A DNA stretch of 56,642 nucleotides, from positions 1-56,642 of the forward strand of contig JAKPXO010000266.1 in NCBI GenBank assembly GCA_029567505.1, read 5' to 3'. The number at the start of each line of letters is the position of its first letter. The first letter of the stretch is position 1. A program made the translations under genes and the position numbers. Origin of the DNA: Acidobacteriota bacterium (GTDB lineage: Bacteria; Acidobacteriota; Thermoanaerobaculia; UBA5066). Positions 41,335 to 52,313 of the stretch are shown here, piece after piece. Under the pieces are notes generated by a model. The model was not told where the DNA came from. It saw nothing but the letters and a program-made list of their open reading frames with translations, and searched no databases.

Positions 41335-41913
41335 TCAGCCGTTCGGAACTTCCCAGAGATCCCGGACGGCCGGGTGGTCCCAGGGGATCCGGTGCTCGTC
41401 CGGGTCGTTCACGTCGAACGTCCGGGTGACGAGGTAGAAGAGGGCGCACGGGTTCGTCAGCGGACGGTAGCCGTGGGCGACCCCCTCCGGGATCCTCACG
41501 AGGAGGTCCTGGCCGTCGCCCGCGACGACCACCTGGGTCCGGAGGTAGGTCGGCGAGGCCTTCCGGACGTCGAAGAGGACGAACTTGGCCTTCGAGGGGT
41601 GCGGACAGAACCAGACGTCCTGCTGCTTCAGGTGGTAGTGGAGCCCCTTCACGTGGTTCTCCGCGTTCACGATCGTGTAGTTGAGCTGCGCGACCGGGAC
41701 GTCCCGAAAGAAGGCCGCGAGGGACTCGCTCCCGGCGTGGTCCGCCTTCGCCCGGTAGATCTCCTGGAAGAACCCCCGGTCGTCCACGAACCGGGGGAGG
41801 CGCTGGATCGCGACTCCGTCGATGGGACCGGGCCTCTCGTAGCTCTTCGTCCCGGAACGAAACTCCTCTCCGATCGCCTCGATCGGGAGGACGGGCGTGT
41901 CGCGGATGCTCAT
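41335..41913 (-). CDS. RmlC-like cupin (dTDP-4-dehydrorhamnose 3,5-epimerase family)
   Basis: These 192 residues have the RmlC jelly-roll pattern: VDDRGFFQEIYR (about 43-54), LNYTIVNAENHVKGLHYHL with the catalytic-type His near 93, and IPEGVAHGYRPL (about 141-152). They would epimerise a dTDP- or other NDP-4-keto sugar for surface glycans. No rmlA, rmlB or rmlD is visible, so it could be a sugar-specific relative. The C terminus WDHPAVRDLWEVP fits the family. It is divergent from the ParA-like gene. Confidence 0.82.
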   Translation of the reverse strand: MSIRDTPVLPIEAIGEEFRSGTKSYERPGPIDGVAIQRLPRFVDDRGFFQEIYRAKADHAGSESLAAFFRDVPVAQLNYTIVNAENHVKGLHYHLKQQDVWFCPHPSKAKFVLFDVRKASPTYLRTQVVVAGDGQDLLVRIPEGVAHGYRPLTNPCALFYLVTRTFDVNDPDEHRIPWDHPAVRDLWEVPNG

Positions 41914-41961
41914 TCCGCGATTCTAATCGGCGCGGGAGGCGTGCTAGCCTCCCACAGCCCG

Positions 41962-43230
41962 ATGCCGAAGAGGATCATTCCCGTCTCCTCCGGGAAGGGC
42001 GGCGTCGGAAAGACGACCGTCGCGACCAACTTCGCGCTCTCGCTTTCCCGGTTCGCCCCGACGATCCTCGTCGACCTCGACACGGGCACCTCGTCGGTGA
42101 GGAGCTCGATCGGCGTCCCCGTCGCGCACGACCTCTACCACTTCTTCCGGAAAGGGCGCCGCCTCGACGAGTGCGTGACCCGCCTCCCCGACTCGTGGGA
42201 CCCCGACGGCCTCTACCGCGGCTTCGGGTTCGTGGCGGGGCCGCTGCACCTGATCGAGGAGGTGACGAACTTCGGGCCGGAGAAGAAGGCCCGGCTCTGC
42301 GACGCAATCAACGAGCTCCCGGCCGACTACGTCATCCTGGACATGAAGGCGGGGCTCGACGCGAACGTCGTCGACTTCCTCCCCTGGTCGAACTCCGGGA
42401 TCCTCGTCTTCACGCCGCACCTCCCCTCGGCGACGCTCGCCGCCTCCGACATCGTCAAGGCGATCCTCTTCCGGAAGCTCCGGATCGTCTTCTCCCCGTC
42501 GAGCCCGTTCTACGCCCAGGTGAAGGACCCGCGGACGACGACGCTCCTCGTGAACGACCTCCTCGACGAGGTCGAGGACGTCTACGAGCCGGGCCTCCCG
42601 AACCTCGACGCGTTCCTCGTCGACCTCGCCGCGGCGCTCGGCGACCACCCGGTCCTCGATCAGGTCGCGCGGACCGTCGAGCACTTCCGCGTCCACTACG
42701 TCCTGAACTCCTTCAACGGCGTCGACGAGGCGTTCGACACGGCCGTCAAGCCGTTCGTCGAGAACCTCGTCAGCACCGTCTCCGAGCGGATGACGCTCAC
42801 GAACCTCGGCTGGGTCGTCCGCTCGGACGAGATCCACCAGGGGAACTGCCGGAAGCGCCCCGTCCTGCTCGCCCCTCCCGACGGCCGCCCCGCCTCGCGC
42901 CCCACGCGCGGCGAGCGCGAGCTCGACGCCCTGATCCGCGAGACGGCGGGGCTCGCGGCCGACCCGAGGCCGCGCAAGCCGGTCCTGCCCGTCCCGACGC
43001 GTCCCGATCCCGAGAGCGCCCTCGCGCGGGAGCTCGACGCGCTCAACCGGATGTACCACCGCCGCGGGAATCGGGACGACCCCCGGGACAACTTCGACTA
43101 CCTCACGGCGCGCGCCCTGCACCTGCTCGGGAGGGCCCGTCCGTCCGAGTTCGGGACGGCGCGCCTCGTCGGCCCCGTCGAGATCCTCCGCTCCTTCTTC
43201 CCCGGCGGCGCGGCGCGCCCGGCCGGGTGA
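41962..43230 (+). CDS. ParA/MinD-family ATPase with C-terminal extension
   Basis: The 422-residue protein has a deviant Walker A SSGKGGVGKTT (9-19) and the MinD-like DLDTG. Where partition ATPases usually have a D-x-[GP]-[AG]-G switch it reads ILDMKAGLD. A C-terminal extension of about 90 residues (330-422) has a Pro-rich linker and a helical end (ARELDALNRMYHRRG, NFDYLTARALHLLG). No ParB, MinC or flagellar genes are nearby. Positioning of a surface or glycan machine is a guess based on neighbouring envelope genes. Its TGA overlaps the GTG of the next small membrane gene. Confidence 0.85.
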   Translation: MPKRIIPVSSGKGGVGKTTVATNFALSLSRFAPTILVDLDTGTSSVRSSIGVPVAHDLYHFFRKGRRLDECVTRLPDSWDPDGLYRGFGFVAGPLHLIEEVTNFGPEKKARLCDAINELPADYVILDMKAGLDANVVDFLPWSNSGILVFTPHLPSATLAASDIVKAILFRKLRIVFSPSSPFYAQVKDPRTTTLLVNDLLDEVEDVYEPGLPNLDAFLVDLAAALGDHPVLDQVARTVEHFRVHYVLNSFNGVDEAFDTAVKPFVENLVSTVSERMTLTNLGWVVRSDEIHQGNCRKRPVLLAPPDGRPASRPTRGERELDALIRETAGLAADPRPRKPVLPVPTRPDPESALARELDALNRMYHRRGNRDDPRDNFDYLTARALHLLGRARPSEFGTARLVGPVEILRSFFPGGAARPAG

Positions 43231-43487
43231 AGGTCTCGGGCCGGGCCGCGGCCGTCGGCCTCGCGATCCTCGCGGGCGCGGCCGTCCTCGCCTCGCGCGG
43301 ACGCCTCCGCGAGCTCGGGCTCCGGGCCCGCCTCGCCTTCCTCGCGATCGTCACCCTCCTCGGCGCCTCGCTCCTCGTGCGTGGGCTGGCCGCGGAGGGC
43401 GACCGCCGGCTCTACGCGCTCGTGGCGTTCGCGGTCGTCGCGCCGTGCGTCGTCCTCGCCTGGAGGGACCTCCTCCGCCGGCGGTAG
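43227..43487 (+). CDS. Small two- or three-helix membrane protein
   Basis: An 86-residue protein starting at GTG 43227, which overlaps the ParA-like stop as GTGA. Hydrophobic segments are at about 8-20, 32-50 and 60-78, and the end is basic (RDLLRRR). The coupling suggests that it anchors or partners the ATPase. I do not recognise a family. Confidence 0.6.
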   Translation: MKVSGRAAAVGLAILAGAAVLASRGRLRELGLRARLAFLAIVTLLGASLLVRGLAAEGDRRLYALVAFAVVAPCVVLAWRDLLRRR

Positions 43488-43493
43488 GGCTCT

Positions 43494-43770
43494 GGCAGGC
43501 TGCTGAAGGGAGCGGAGGGGCCGCGCGCACGGGGCTTGCGCGGCGAAGGCAAGGCGCGAGGAACGGATCGATGCGGGGCCATCGAACGCGACGAGCAACG
43601 CCGCATTCGCCCGCCCCCCCCCGTGCGCCCTTCGGGTCGCGGCGGCGCGGGCCCGTCTTCTTCGTTGCGGCTCCTCGACGATGCCGATGCATCGACCTCG
43701 TCGCCGACGCCTCGAATCCCGGCCCGCGGCGCTCGCAACGCGGCCCCTCCCGTCTCTTCAGCAACCTGCT
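43494..43770. mobile_element. MITE-like intergenic element with terminal inverted repeats
   Basis: The 15-base ends (43494-43508 and 43756-43770) are inverted repeats with two mismatches, on the pattern GCAGGYTGCTGAAG. The 247 bp between hold no credible gene, and include an internal 6-bp palindrome near 43570. The element begins 7 bp after the small membrane gene's stop. Its right end overlaps the stop codon of the next gene (43769-43771). I know similar CAGG(C/T)TGCTGAA ends as common repeats in environmental genomes. Confidence 0.65.
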
Positions 43771-46072
43771 ACCGGACGAGGACGCGGTCGAGAGCGATCC
43801 CGAGGCGCCTCGGGTCGCCTCCGAGGCCCGCGTCCCGCGGGACGAGGACGGGCGAGGAGAGGACGATCCGGACCGGTCCTCCGGCGCGGAAACGCTCCCG
43901 CGATTCCGGATCGAGGCGAAGGCGGACCTCGGCGAAGTCGCCCGGCGGGATCTCGACGTTGCCCGCGGCGCGCTCGTCGAACGCGACGTCCACCCGGACG
44001 CCGGACGCGCCGGGCGCCCGGGCTCGTAGGACGAGCTCGCCCGGCGCGAGGCCCGGGACGGGTACCCACGTGAACGCGGCGCGGCCGGAGGTCCAGCGCC
44101 ACGTCGCGCCGCTCTTCTCGTGGACCTCCCTGTCGTAGAAACCGTCGAGGTCGGTCCAGGCGTCGCGCGGGCGGCCGAGGTCGAGGAGGCGCTCCTCGCC
44201 GAGCCGTTCCCAGACCTCCTCGGGCGGCAGGGAGAACGTCGCCTCCCGGAACAGGAAGCAGCCGCGCGAGGGCCGGACGAGACCGGGAGCGGCCGGGACC
44301 GCCTCGGGGCGGTCGCACGACAGGACGAGCTCGCGCGGCTTCGGGAGGGGTCCGTAGACCGGATGCGCGAGGAAGGCGACCTCGAAGTCGCCCGGCTCGA
44401 TCCGCCGCTCGAGGACGGTCCTTCCCGTCTCGGCGTCCCTCACCTTCAGCGTCGTCGCCCCTTCGTGATGCTGGCGAACCCCGCGCAGGAGCGCGACCGG
44501 TGGCCCCTGGAGCCCCGGGACGATGAGGCGCGCCTCCGGTCCGGCCCATCGCGTCGAGGGCCGCCCCGGAACGCTCTCCCTCGGCCCGAAGCCGGGTCCG
44601 AAGAGCGGCGGCGCGGGGTCGCGCACGGCGACCACGAACAGCCGGCCGTTCCCGAGCGCCCGGGCTACTCGCCCCTCGTGCCGGAAGACGCGCCAGGCCG
44701 GGTCCGTCCGGTCGGGCGAGTCCCCCTCCGACGTGAAGTCGGCGAGGCGGACGAGCCTTCGGTTCCTCCGCACGCCCTCCCGCAGCAGGATGTCGTCCGA
44801 GAGCGGCCAGACGCGCAGGCGCTTCTCCCACCGTTCCAGCCGGAGGAACGCGTTGAAGATCCCGTCGGAGACGATCGTCTCCCGGCCCGGATGGCCGTAG
44901 AGCGAGAGGGCGTCGATCGCCGCCGAAGGGGGCGTGGGGTTCGTGGCGCCGTAGCGCACCTCGCCCCACGAAGCCCGGCCGGCGAGAGCCGCCCCGGCCA
45001 CCATCGCCGCCAGGCCGAGAGGAGGCCTCCGGACGAGGACCTCGACTCCCGCCGCGACCGGGAGCGCCAGGACGAGGACGAACGGGACCGAGTAACGCGA
45101 CATCTCCCGGCTGTGAAGGAACCAGAGCGAATAGAACGCCGGGGCGAGGACGAGGAGGAGCGCGGCCGCGCCCCGAGGCAGACGCCGGAACGTTGCCCCG
45201 AGGCCGAGGAGGGCGAGCAGGGCGATGACGAGCGCGAGCGGCCACGAGAGGAAGTCGCGGACCAGGAACGAGTCCAGGATGCTGCCGAACCGGCCGGTCT
45301 CGAACGCCCCCGAGCGGAAGGAGGCCCGCTCGTCGATGCCCGCGAGGAAGCCGCGCACACCGCCGGTCTGCTTCAGAAGCCACGCGAGCCAGGCGGCCGT
45401 ACCCGCCAGCCCGGACGCGACGAGAGCCGCCGCGACGGGGCGTCCGGACCGCGACCGGACGAGGAGGAGCGCTTCCACGAGGAGGAGCGGCCCGAACGCC
45501 AGGACCAGGTGCGGGCGAACCCCGGCTCCGGCGGCCGCCGCGAGGCCCGCGAGGACGGCGAGGGACACGGCGCCTGGACGGCCGGAGACCGCGCGTGCGG
45601 AGGCCGCCCCGAGCGACGCGAGCGACGCGAGGAAGAGCGCCGTCGACGGCGTATCGGAGAAGGCCCTCCCGCCGTTCACCCAGACGACGGGGAGGAACGC
45701 CGCGAAGACGGCCGCTCCCAGCGCGGCCCACCCCCCGACGAGCCGCCGTCCCCAGAGGTAGAGCGCCGGCAGGCCGAGGCACGAGAGGAGCGTCGCGGCC
45801 ACGGCGAGAGCGTGGAATGCCCCTGGAGCGAGCGGCAGGAGCGCCCGGCCGAGGAGGATCCAGACAGGGAAGCCGGGCGCCTGCGGCGAGAGGTCCGCGA
45901 TGTCGAACCGGTGCACGGCCCCGGCGAAGACGGCCTCGTCGATCTCCCCCGGCGCGGCCGCGATCGCGAGGAAACGTGACGCGATCACGGCGCCGAGGAG
46001 GGCGACGGCCAAGACGGGCGGCGGCTCGCCGGCGGAGGGACGCGGGGTCGGATCGGCCACGATCTCCCGCAT
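43769..46072 (-). CDS. Multi-pass membrane glycosyltransferase (GT39/ArnT-PMT-like) with exported C-terminal domain
   Basis: This 767-residue protein has about nine to eleven membrane helices in the first 400 residues. The large first loop has GEIDEAVFAGAVHRF (about 43-57), where an Asp-Glu pair is the catalytic mark of polyprenyl-phosphate-sugar-dependent enzymes. The C-terminal 360 residues are extracytoplasmic and beta-rich. It should transfer a sugar from a lipid carrier to lipid A, protein or glycan; the acceptor is unknown. ATG 46072 is preferred to 46174, which would overlap pcnB further. The stop codon and following bases belong to the MITE-like element. Confidence 0.78.
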   Translation of the reverse strand: MREIVADPTPRPSAGEPPPVLAVALLGAVIASRFLAIAAAPGEIDEAVFAGAVHRFDIADLSPQAPGFPVWILLGRALLPLAPGAFHALAVAATLLSCLGLPALYLWGRRLVGGWAALGAAVFAAFLPVVWVNGGRAFSDTPSTALFLASLASLGAASARAVSGRPGAVSLAVLAGLAAAAGAGVRPHLVLAFGPLLLVEALLLVRSRSGRPVAAALVASGLAGTAAWLAWLLKQTGGVRGFLAGIDERASFRSGAFETGRFGSILDSFLVRDFLSWPLALVIALLALLGLGATFRRLPRGAAALLLVLAPAFYSLWFLHSREMSRYSVPFVLVLALPVAAGVEVLVRRPPLGLAAMVAGAALAGRASWGEVRYGATNPTPPSAAIDALSLYGHPGRETIVSDGIFNAFLRLERWEKRLRVWPLSDDILLREGVRRNRRLVRLADFTSEGDSPDRTDPAWRVFRHEGRVARALGNGRLFVVAVRDPAPPLFGPGFGPRESVPGRPSTRWAGPEARLIVPGLQGPPVALLRGVRQHHEGATTLKVRDAETGRTVLERRIEPGDFEVAFLAHPVYGPLPKPRELVLSCDRPEAVPAAPGLVRPSRGCFLFREATFSLPPEEVWERLGEERLLDLGRPRDAWTDLDGFYDREVHEKSGATWRWTSGRAAFTWVPVPGLAPGELVLRARAPGASGVRVDVAFDERAAGNVEIPPGDFAEVRLRLDPESRERFRAGGPVRIVLSSPVLVPRDAGLGGDPRRLGIALDRVLVR

Positions 46073-46161
46073 TCTAGGGGCCCGGCCAACTCCCGCCTTC
46101 CGGGCACCTCCGGCCACAGGCGCTAGAATGGGGCGATGCTCTCGAGGACCCGCCTGTAGGG

Positions 46162-47550
46162 ATGGCCGAGCCACGGATCATCCCCCGCGCCGAGCACCCG
46201 ATCTCGCGCGGCTACATCGACCCCGACGCCCTGAAGGTTCTCTACCGCCTCCACAGGGCGGGATACAAGGCCTACCTGGTCGGGGGCTCCGTCCGCGACC
46301 TCCTGACCGGGCGCACCCCGAAGGACTTCGACGTCGGTACCGACGCCCGGCCGCAGGACGTGCGCCGCCTCTTCCGCAACAGCCGCGTCATCGGCCGGCG
46401 CTTCCGCCTCGCGCACGTCCTCTTCGACGGAGGGAAGCTCGTCGAGGTCTCGACCTTCCGCCGGCGCCCGGACCCGGCCGACGCCGAGCCGGGACCCGGG
46501 GGCGACGACGACCTCCTGATCCGTTCGGACAACACCTTCGGCACGCCCGCCGAGGACGCCGTCCGCCGCGACTTCACGATCAACGGCCTCTTCTACGACA
46601 TCGCCACGTTCGCCGTGATCGACTGGGTCGGCGGCGTCGAGGACCTCGAGAGGCACGTCATCCGGACGATCGGCGACCCGGAGATCCGTTTCCGGGAGGA
46701 CCCCGTCCGGATGATGCGCGCCTGCGAGTTCGCGGCGCGCCTCGACTTCCGGATGACGCCCGGCGTCCGGGCCGCGATCGAAGAGAACCGGAAGGAGATC
46801 CGCAAGAGCGCCTCGCCGCGCGTCACGGAGGAGCTCCTCGACCCGCTCCGGCGAGGCTGGGGCGCGCCGACGTATCGCCTCTGGTCGGAGACCGGGCTTC
46901 TCGGCGAGATCTTCCCGGCTCTCGAGGCCGAGATCGGCGGCGCCTCCCGCGGGACGGGGCTCTTCTGGAAGCTCCTCGCGGAGACCGATCGGCGCCGCGG
47001 CGGCGGCGAGGTCCTCTCGGACTCGATCCTGCTTGGCGTCGTCTTCCTCCCCCTCCTCTTCGCCGCCATCCGGGCCCGTTCCGGCGGATCCGTCGACGCG
47101 CAGAAGCTCCTTCTCCTGCTCGAGGAGGTCGTCAACCCCGAGGCGGCGCGCCTCTCGCTGCCGAACGCGGCGATCCACGACCTCAAGCAGGGACTCTTCA
47201 CGATGGGCCGGATCGCCGAGCTGCGGCCGGGAGACCCGGCCGCTCGCCGCCTCGTCACGAAGGGGTACTTCCCCGTCGCCGTCGGCCTCCTGTCGCTCTA
47301 CTCGGCCGCTTCCGGCCGCTACCGCGACGCCGCCCGGACCTGGGAGGACCTCCTGCGCCGGGGAGGCCGGACGCCCCGTCCGGGCGAGGACCTCCGCGCG
47401 GCGATCCCCTTCCCCGAGGCTCTGATCCCGCACGAGGAGACGGGCCCGACGGAGCTTCTCCTCCCGGACGAGGCGCCGCCGCGCGCTCGGACCGCGCCCC
47501 GTCGACGCCGACGGCGCGGCCGCGGCGGTCGGGCCGGCGAAGCCGCCTGA
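46162..47550 (+). CDS. pcnB: Poly(A) polymerase I
   Basis: PcnB adds 3' poly(A) tails that promote RNA decay. The 462-residue protein has EHPISRGYIDPDALKVLYRL (11-30), typical of PcnB rather than CCA-adding enzymes. The nucleotidyltransferase core is LVGGSVRDLL (39-48) with the metal motif KDFDVGT (54-60), and RRDFTINGLFYD follows. The neck and body domains continue, then a basic C terminus (RRRRRRGRGG) for RNA binding. Start ATG 46162 fits the family. It converges with the CpeT-like gene with 4 bp between stops. Confidence 0.93.
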   Translation: MAEPRIIPRAEHPISRGYIDPDALKVLYRLHRAGYKAYLVGGSVRDLLTGRTPKDFDVGTDARPQDVRRLFRNSRVIGRRFRLAHVLFDGGKLVEVSTFRRRPDPADAEPGPGGDDDLLIRSDNTFGTPAEDAVRRDFTINGLFYDIATFAVIDWVGGVEDLERHVIRTIGDPEIRFREDPVRMMRACEFAARLDFRMTPGVRAAIEENRKEIRKSASPRVTEELLDPLRRGWGAPTYRLWSETGLLGEIFPALEAEIGGASRGTGLFWKLLAETDRRRGGGEVLSDSILLGVVFLPLLFAAIRARSGGSVDAQKLLLLLEEVVNPEAARLSLPNAAIHDLKQGLFTMGRIAELRPGDPAARRLVTKGYFPVAVGLLSLYSAASGRYRDAARTWEDLLRRGGRTPRPGEDLRAAIPFPEALIPHEETGPTELLLPDEAPPRARTAPRRRRRRGRGGRAGEAA

Positions 47551-47554
47551 GGCC

Positions 47555-48208
47555 CTACTTCGGCGATGCGGCGGGCGGACCGTCCGAACGCCGTTCGAAG
47601 ACGTAGGGCCCGTTCCGCGCTCCCCAGACCTGACGTCCGTTGACGTCGTATCCGCGGTCCCACGACTCCATTCGACCCGGGCGAAGCGTGACCTCCGAGG
47701 TCGCCCAGCGCGCTCCGGCGAGCGCGGAGGGGCACCCCTTCCCTTCGGTCGAACCCCGCCAGCCGTCGTCCGTCCGCATCAGTCGGACCGCGCAGCCGAG
47801 CCGCTCCACGACGTCGCCCGCCCCGTAAAGGGCGAGGTCCGACGGGTCACGCCACTTCCCCGACACCGCGATCGGCTCCTTCGGCTCGAAGACGCGCGAG
47901 ACGACGCCGCCGTCCGCGGTCTCCTCGATCCGGTAGAAGCGCTGCCGGTACGGCCGGTCCGGGCTCTCGAGGAGCGCCTGCTCGACGTAGAGGACCGGCG
48001 CGCCCGCGCCGAGCCGGCTCGCCGGGACCCGCACCGCCACGAGCCGGACGGCCCGGTACCCCTCCGGGTCCGAGCCGGACTGGGCGGAGGAGTCGAACGT
48101 CCCCGTCAGGAGAGCGGCGACCTCCTCGACCCGGGAGGGGGGCTCCGTTCCCGCCGCCGGAACGCCCGCGAGAAGGAGCATGGAAAGGGCGAATCGTGCG
48201 CGTCGCAT
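47555..48208 (-). CDS. Secreted CpcT/CpeT-like protein
   Basis: The 217-residue protein has a signal peptide (cleavage near AAGT, about residue 20). The core has the CpeT pattern: LLTGTFDSSAQS, LYVEQALLESPDRPYRQRFYRI, GCAV, GKGCPS, WATSEVTL and the end SWDRGYD...QVWGA..GPYVFE. In cyanobacteria relatives attach bilins to phycobiliproteins; in non-phototrophs the role is unknown. Here it has a signal peptide and no photosynthesis genes nearby, so another envelope function is likely. Confidence 0.8.
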   Translation of the reverse strand: MRRARFALSMLLLAGVPAAGTEPPSRVEEVAALLTGTFDSSAQSGSDPEGYRAVRLVAVRVPASRLGAGAPVLYVEQALLESPDRPYRQRFYRIEETADGGVVSRVFEPKEPIAVSGKWRDPSDLALYGAGDVVERLGCAVRLMRTDDGWRGSTEGKGCPSALAGARWATSEVTLRPGRMESWDRGYDVNGRQVWGARNGPYVFERRSDGPPAASPK

Positions 48209-48218
48209 CGCGCCGACT

Positions 48219-49070
48219 CTACGGCATCAGGAGGAGGAGGCTCAGCGACATCGCCCCCATCCCGAGGAGGAGGCCGTAGAGCGAGTCGTGCCCCTCGCCG
48301 AAGGCGCGCGACGTCGGCAGCAGCTCGTCGAGAGAGATGAACACCATGACGCCGGCAACCGCACCAAAGACGACGCCCATGACGCCGGACGTCAGGAACG
48401 GACGCAGGACGAGATAGCCGACGGCGGCGCCGACCGGCTCCGCGAGCCCCGAGAGGAACGACCACCCGAACGCCGCGCGCCTTCGCCCCGTCGCGTAGTA
48501 GATCGGCACGGCCACGCTCACCCCCTCCGGGATGTTGTGGAACGCCACGGCGATCGCGATCGCGAGGCCGACCTTCGGGTCGTCGAGCGCGGAGAGAAAC
48601 GTCGCCATCCCCTCCGGGAAGTTGTGAATCGCGATGGCGACGGCGACCGCCGTCCCCGTCCTCCGGAGCTTCGCGGCCGCGGGGAGGGCCATCGCGTCGC
48701 CGAGCGACGCGAGCTCGAGCGCCGTCCGGACCTCGTGCGGGTTCTCGTCGCCCGGCACGAGCCGGTCGATCGCGAGGATCAGGAGGATGCCGAGGAAGAA
48801 CGCTCCGACGGAGAGCCAGGCTCCCTGCCGTGCGCCGACGGCCGTCGCGAGCGCCGCCTGCGACTTCGGCAGGATCTCGAGGAACGACACCCAGAGCATG
48901 ACACCCGCCGAGAACCCCGTTGCGACCGACAGCAGCCGGAGGTTCGTCCGCCGGGCGAAGAACGCGATCGCGCTCCCGAGCCCGGTCGACAGCCCTGCCG
49001 CGAGCGTCAGACCGAACGCGACCCCCACGTTGCCCGCCGTCGTAACCCCTCCCCGGCGCCACAGGCGCAC
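48219..49070 (-). CDS. zupT: Zinc transporter ZupT (ZIP family)
   Basis: The 283-residue ZIP permease moves Zn2+ (and other divalent metals) into the cytosol. There are about eight membrane helices; the metal sites are HNFPEG (about 149-154) and HNIPEG (about 178-183) in the two central helices. The start is GTG 49070, since the family N terminus [14 protein letters not shown] follows; no ATG fits. It is 11 bp upstream of the CpeT-like gene on the same strand. Confidence 0.93.
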   Translation of the reverse strand: MRLWRRGGVTTAGNVGVAFGLTLAAGLSTGLGSAIAFFARRTNLRLLSVATGFSAGVMLWVSFLEILPKSQAALATAVGARQGAWLSVGAFFLGILLILAIDRLVPGDENPHEVRTALELASLGDAMALPAAAKLRRTGTAVAVAIAIHNFPEGMATFLSALDDPKVGLAIAIAVAFHNIPEGVSVAVPIYYATGRRRAAFGWSFLSGLAEPVGAAVGYLVLRPFLTSGVMGVVFGAVAGVMVFISLDELLPTSRAFGEGHDSLYGLLLGMGAMSLSLLLLMP

Positions 49071-49148
49071 CGATCATGTTCGCACGGTCGGAAACGACCC
49101 GGGCGCGGCGAACGCCGGGCGGGACGTCGGGCCCTCCGGGCCCTCCGG

Positions 49149-50966
<1,818 letters not shown>

Positions 50967-51032
50967 TCGTCTTCCTTCCCCGCGCACCGGCGCGGGAGCG
51001 GGAGGGTACCAGACCCGCCCGGACCGGCCCGA

Positions 51033-51587
51033 CTACTTCCGCGAGAGCACCGCGCTCACGTAGGGCGCGAACTCCTTGCCCGCAGGGGCGACCTCGAGCA
51101 GCTCCCCGATCGTCCCGTCGGCTCTGCGGGTGAACGTCCAGCGAGACCGGATGCCGGCCTCCAGGTTTGCCATCTCCTTCGCCGTGAACACGATACCGTC
51201 GGGTCGCACGTCCGCCTCGTAGATCCCCCAGACCTTCGTCGAGAAGACGACGAGGGCGACGTACTTGCCCTTTCCCCCGTCGTAGACGATGTAGGCGACC
51301 TCTTCGGTCGAGCTCTCCGGGAGCGCGTCCTTGGCCGGGTAGAAGGTCGTCGCGCGATAGCTGAGCTGGGCGCCTCCGACCGAGGACGTGAAGGAGACGA
51401 CCCGGCCGCCGACGCGCCCGCCCGACTCGGCCGGGCCGGCCCAGGAGCCGTTCAGGAAACCGAACTCCTGGAAGATCTTCCACTCCTGGGCCGGGGGCGG
51501 ATCCTGGGCCTCGAGGCTCGCCCCGGCGAGCAGCAGGGGCAGGAGCGCAAGGAGTACGGGAACCCTCACGTTTCGAGCAGAGAACAT
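51033..51587 (-). CDS. Secreted lipocalin-like protein of unknown function
   Basis: 184 residues with a signal peptide ([13 protein letters not shown], cleavage near LEAQ, about residue 28). The mature part starts with a [18 protein letters not shown] pattern and alternates beta strands, as in DUF1579/THAP4-like lipocalin barrels (GSWxGxG at the first strand). No ligand is known. It is divergent from the ECF sigma gene and could be a target of it. Confidence 0.65.
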   Translation of the reverse strand: MFSARNVRVPVLLALLPLLLAGASLEAQDPPPAQEWKIFQEFGFLNGSWAGPAESGGRVGGRVVSFTSSVGGAQLSYRATTFYPAKDALPESSTEEVAYIVYDGGKGKYVALVVFSTKVWGIYEADVRPDGIVFTAKEMANLEAGIRSRWTFTRRADGTIGELLEVAPAGKEFAPYVSAVLSRK

Positions 51588-51622
51588 CTCACCCCTCCTC
51601 GACGAATCCGACGGGAACGGGA

Positions 51623-51628
51623 ATTATA
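51623..51628 (-). promoter_or_regulatory. Consensus -10 box of the lipocalin-like gene
   Basis: On the minus strand TATAAT lies at 51623-51628, 36 bp before the ATG at 51587. No good -35 box is seen at the normal spacing, so an activator or another sigma factor may assist. Confidence 0.35.
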
Positions 51629-51638
51629 GACTCGCACG

Positions 51639-51664
51639 GGAACCTCACGCCCGCGAACTCCGTT
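51639..51664 (+). promoter_or_regulatory. Possible ECF-type promoter of the sigma factor gene
   Basis: GGAAC (51639-51643) is followed after 17 bp by CGTT (51661-51664), which is like the -35/-10 pair of many ECF factors, 20 bp before the ATG. A second GGGAAC lies at 51613-51618. This would fit autoregulation; the evidence is short-motif only. Confidence 0.35.
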
Positions 51665-51683
51665 TCGACTTTCGAGGAGGCCG

Positions 51684-52313
51684 ATGGCGAACGCCCCGCA
51701 CCCCGACGCCGAGCTCGTCGCTCGCTGCCTGAACGGCGACGAAGGGGCGTGGCGAGAGCTCGTGGAGCGGTACTCCGCGAAGGTCTACCGGATCGCCTAC
51801 CACCGGACCTACGACCGGGCCGAGGCCGAGGAGCTGACCCAGGACTGCTTCCTGAAGGTCTGGGAGAACCTCGACCGGTACGAGCCGACCGAGGCCTCAC
51901 TGCTCGCCTGGATCGCGACCCTCTCGCGGAACCTCTCCATCGACCACTACCGAAAGCGACGCCGGGAGAAGGGCTTCCGCTTCGTCACCGACGACGCCCT
52001 CGTGACCCTCCTCCCCGGCTCGGAGGACCCCTCGGCCGACGCCGTTCGGCGGGAGCGGCTCCGCCTCCTTCTCGACGCGATCGCGCAGCTCCCCGACGAG
52101 CTCGCCGAGATCGTCCAGATGCGAGATCTGGACGGCCTCGACTACCGGGAGATCGCCGATCTCCTCGGGCTCCCCGACGGCACGGTCAAGTCGCGCCTCA
52201 ACCGGGCCCGCGTCGAGCTGGCCCGGATCGTGAGGGAGAGGATCGGCGCGACGCCCCTCGCCCGCGGCCCGCTCTTCGGCGGGCTGACGCCGCAGGCCGG
52301 AGGCGCCACATGA
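51684..52313 (+). CDS. ECF RNA polymerase sigma factor (sigma-24 type)
   Basis: The 209-residue protein has regions sigma2 (about 20-90; YRIAYHRTYDRAEAEELTQDCFLKVW) and sigma4 (about 128-185; LPDELAEIVQMRDLDGLDYREIADLLGLPDGTVKSRLNRAR). ATG 51684 has GAGGAGG (51674-51680). Its TGA overlaps the ATG of the adjacent anti-sigma gene, the standard partner arrangement. It directs polymerase to an envelope-stress-type regulon. Confidence 0.94.
   Translation: MANAPHPDAELVARCLNGDEGAWRELVERYSAKVYRIAYHRTYDRAEAEELTQDCFLKVWENLDRYEPTEASLLAWIATLSRNLSIDHYRKRRREKGFRFVTDDALVTLLPGSEDPSADAVRRERLRLLLDAIAQLPDELAEIVQMRDLDGLDYREIADLLGLPDGTVKSRLNRARVELARIVRERIGATPLARGPLFGGLTPQAGGAT

Noticed and set aside
43494-43770. 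Remnant of an insertion sequence with transposase
   Set aside because: No frame in the 277 bp resembles a transposase, so a non-autonomous element is the better description.
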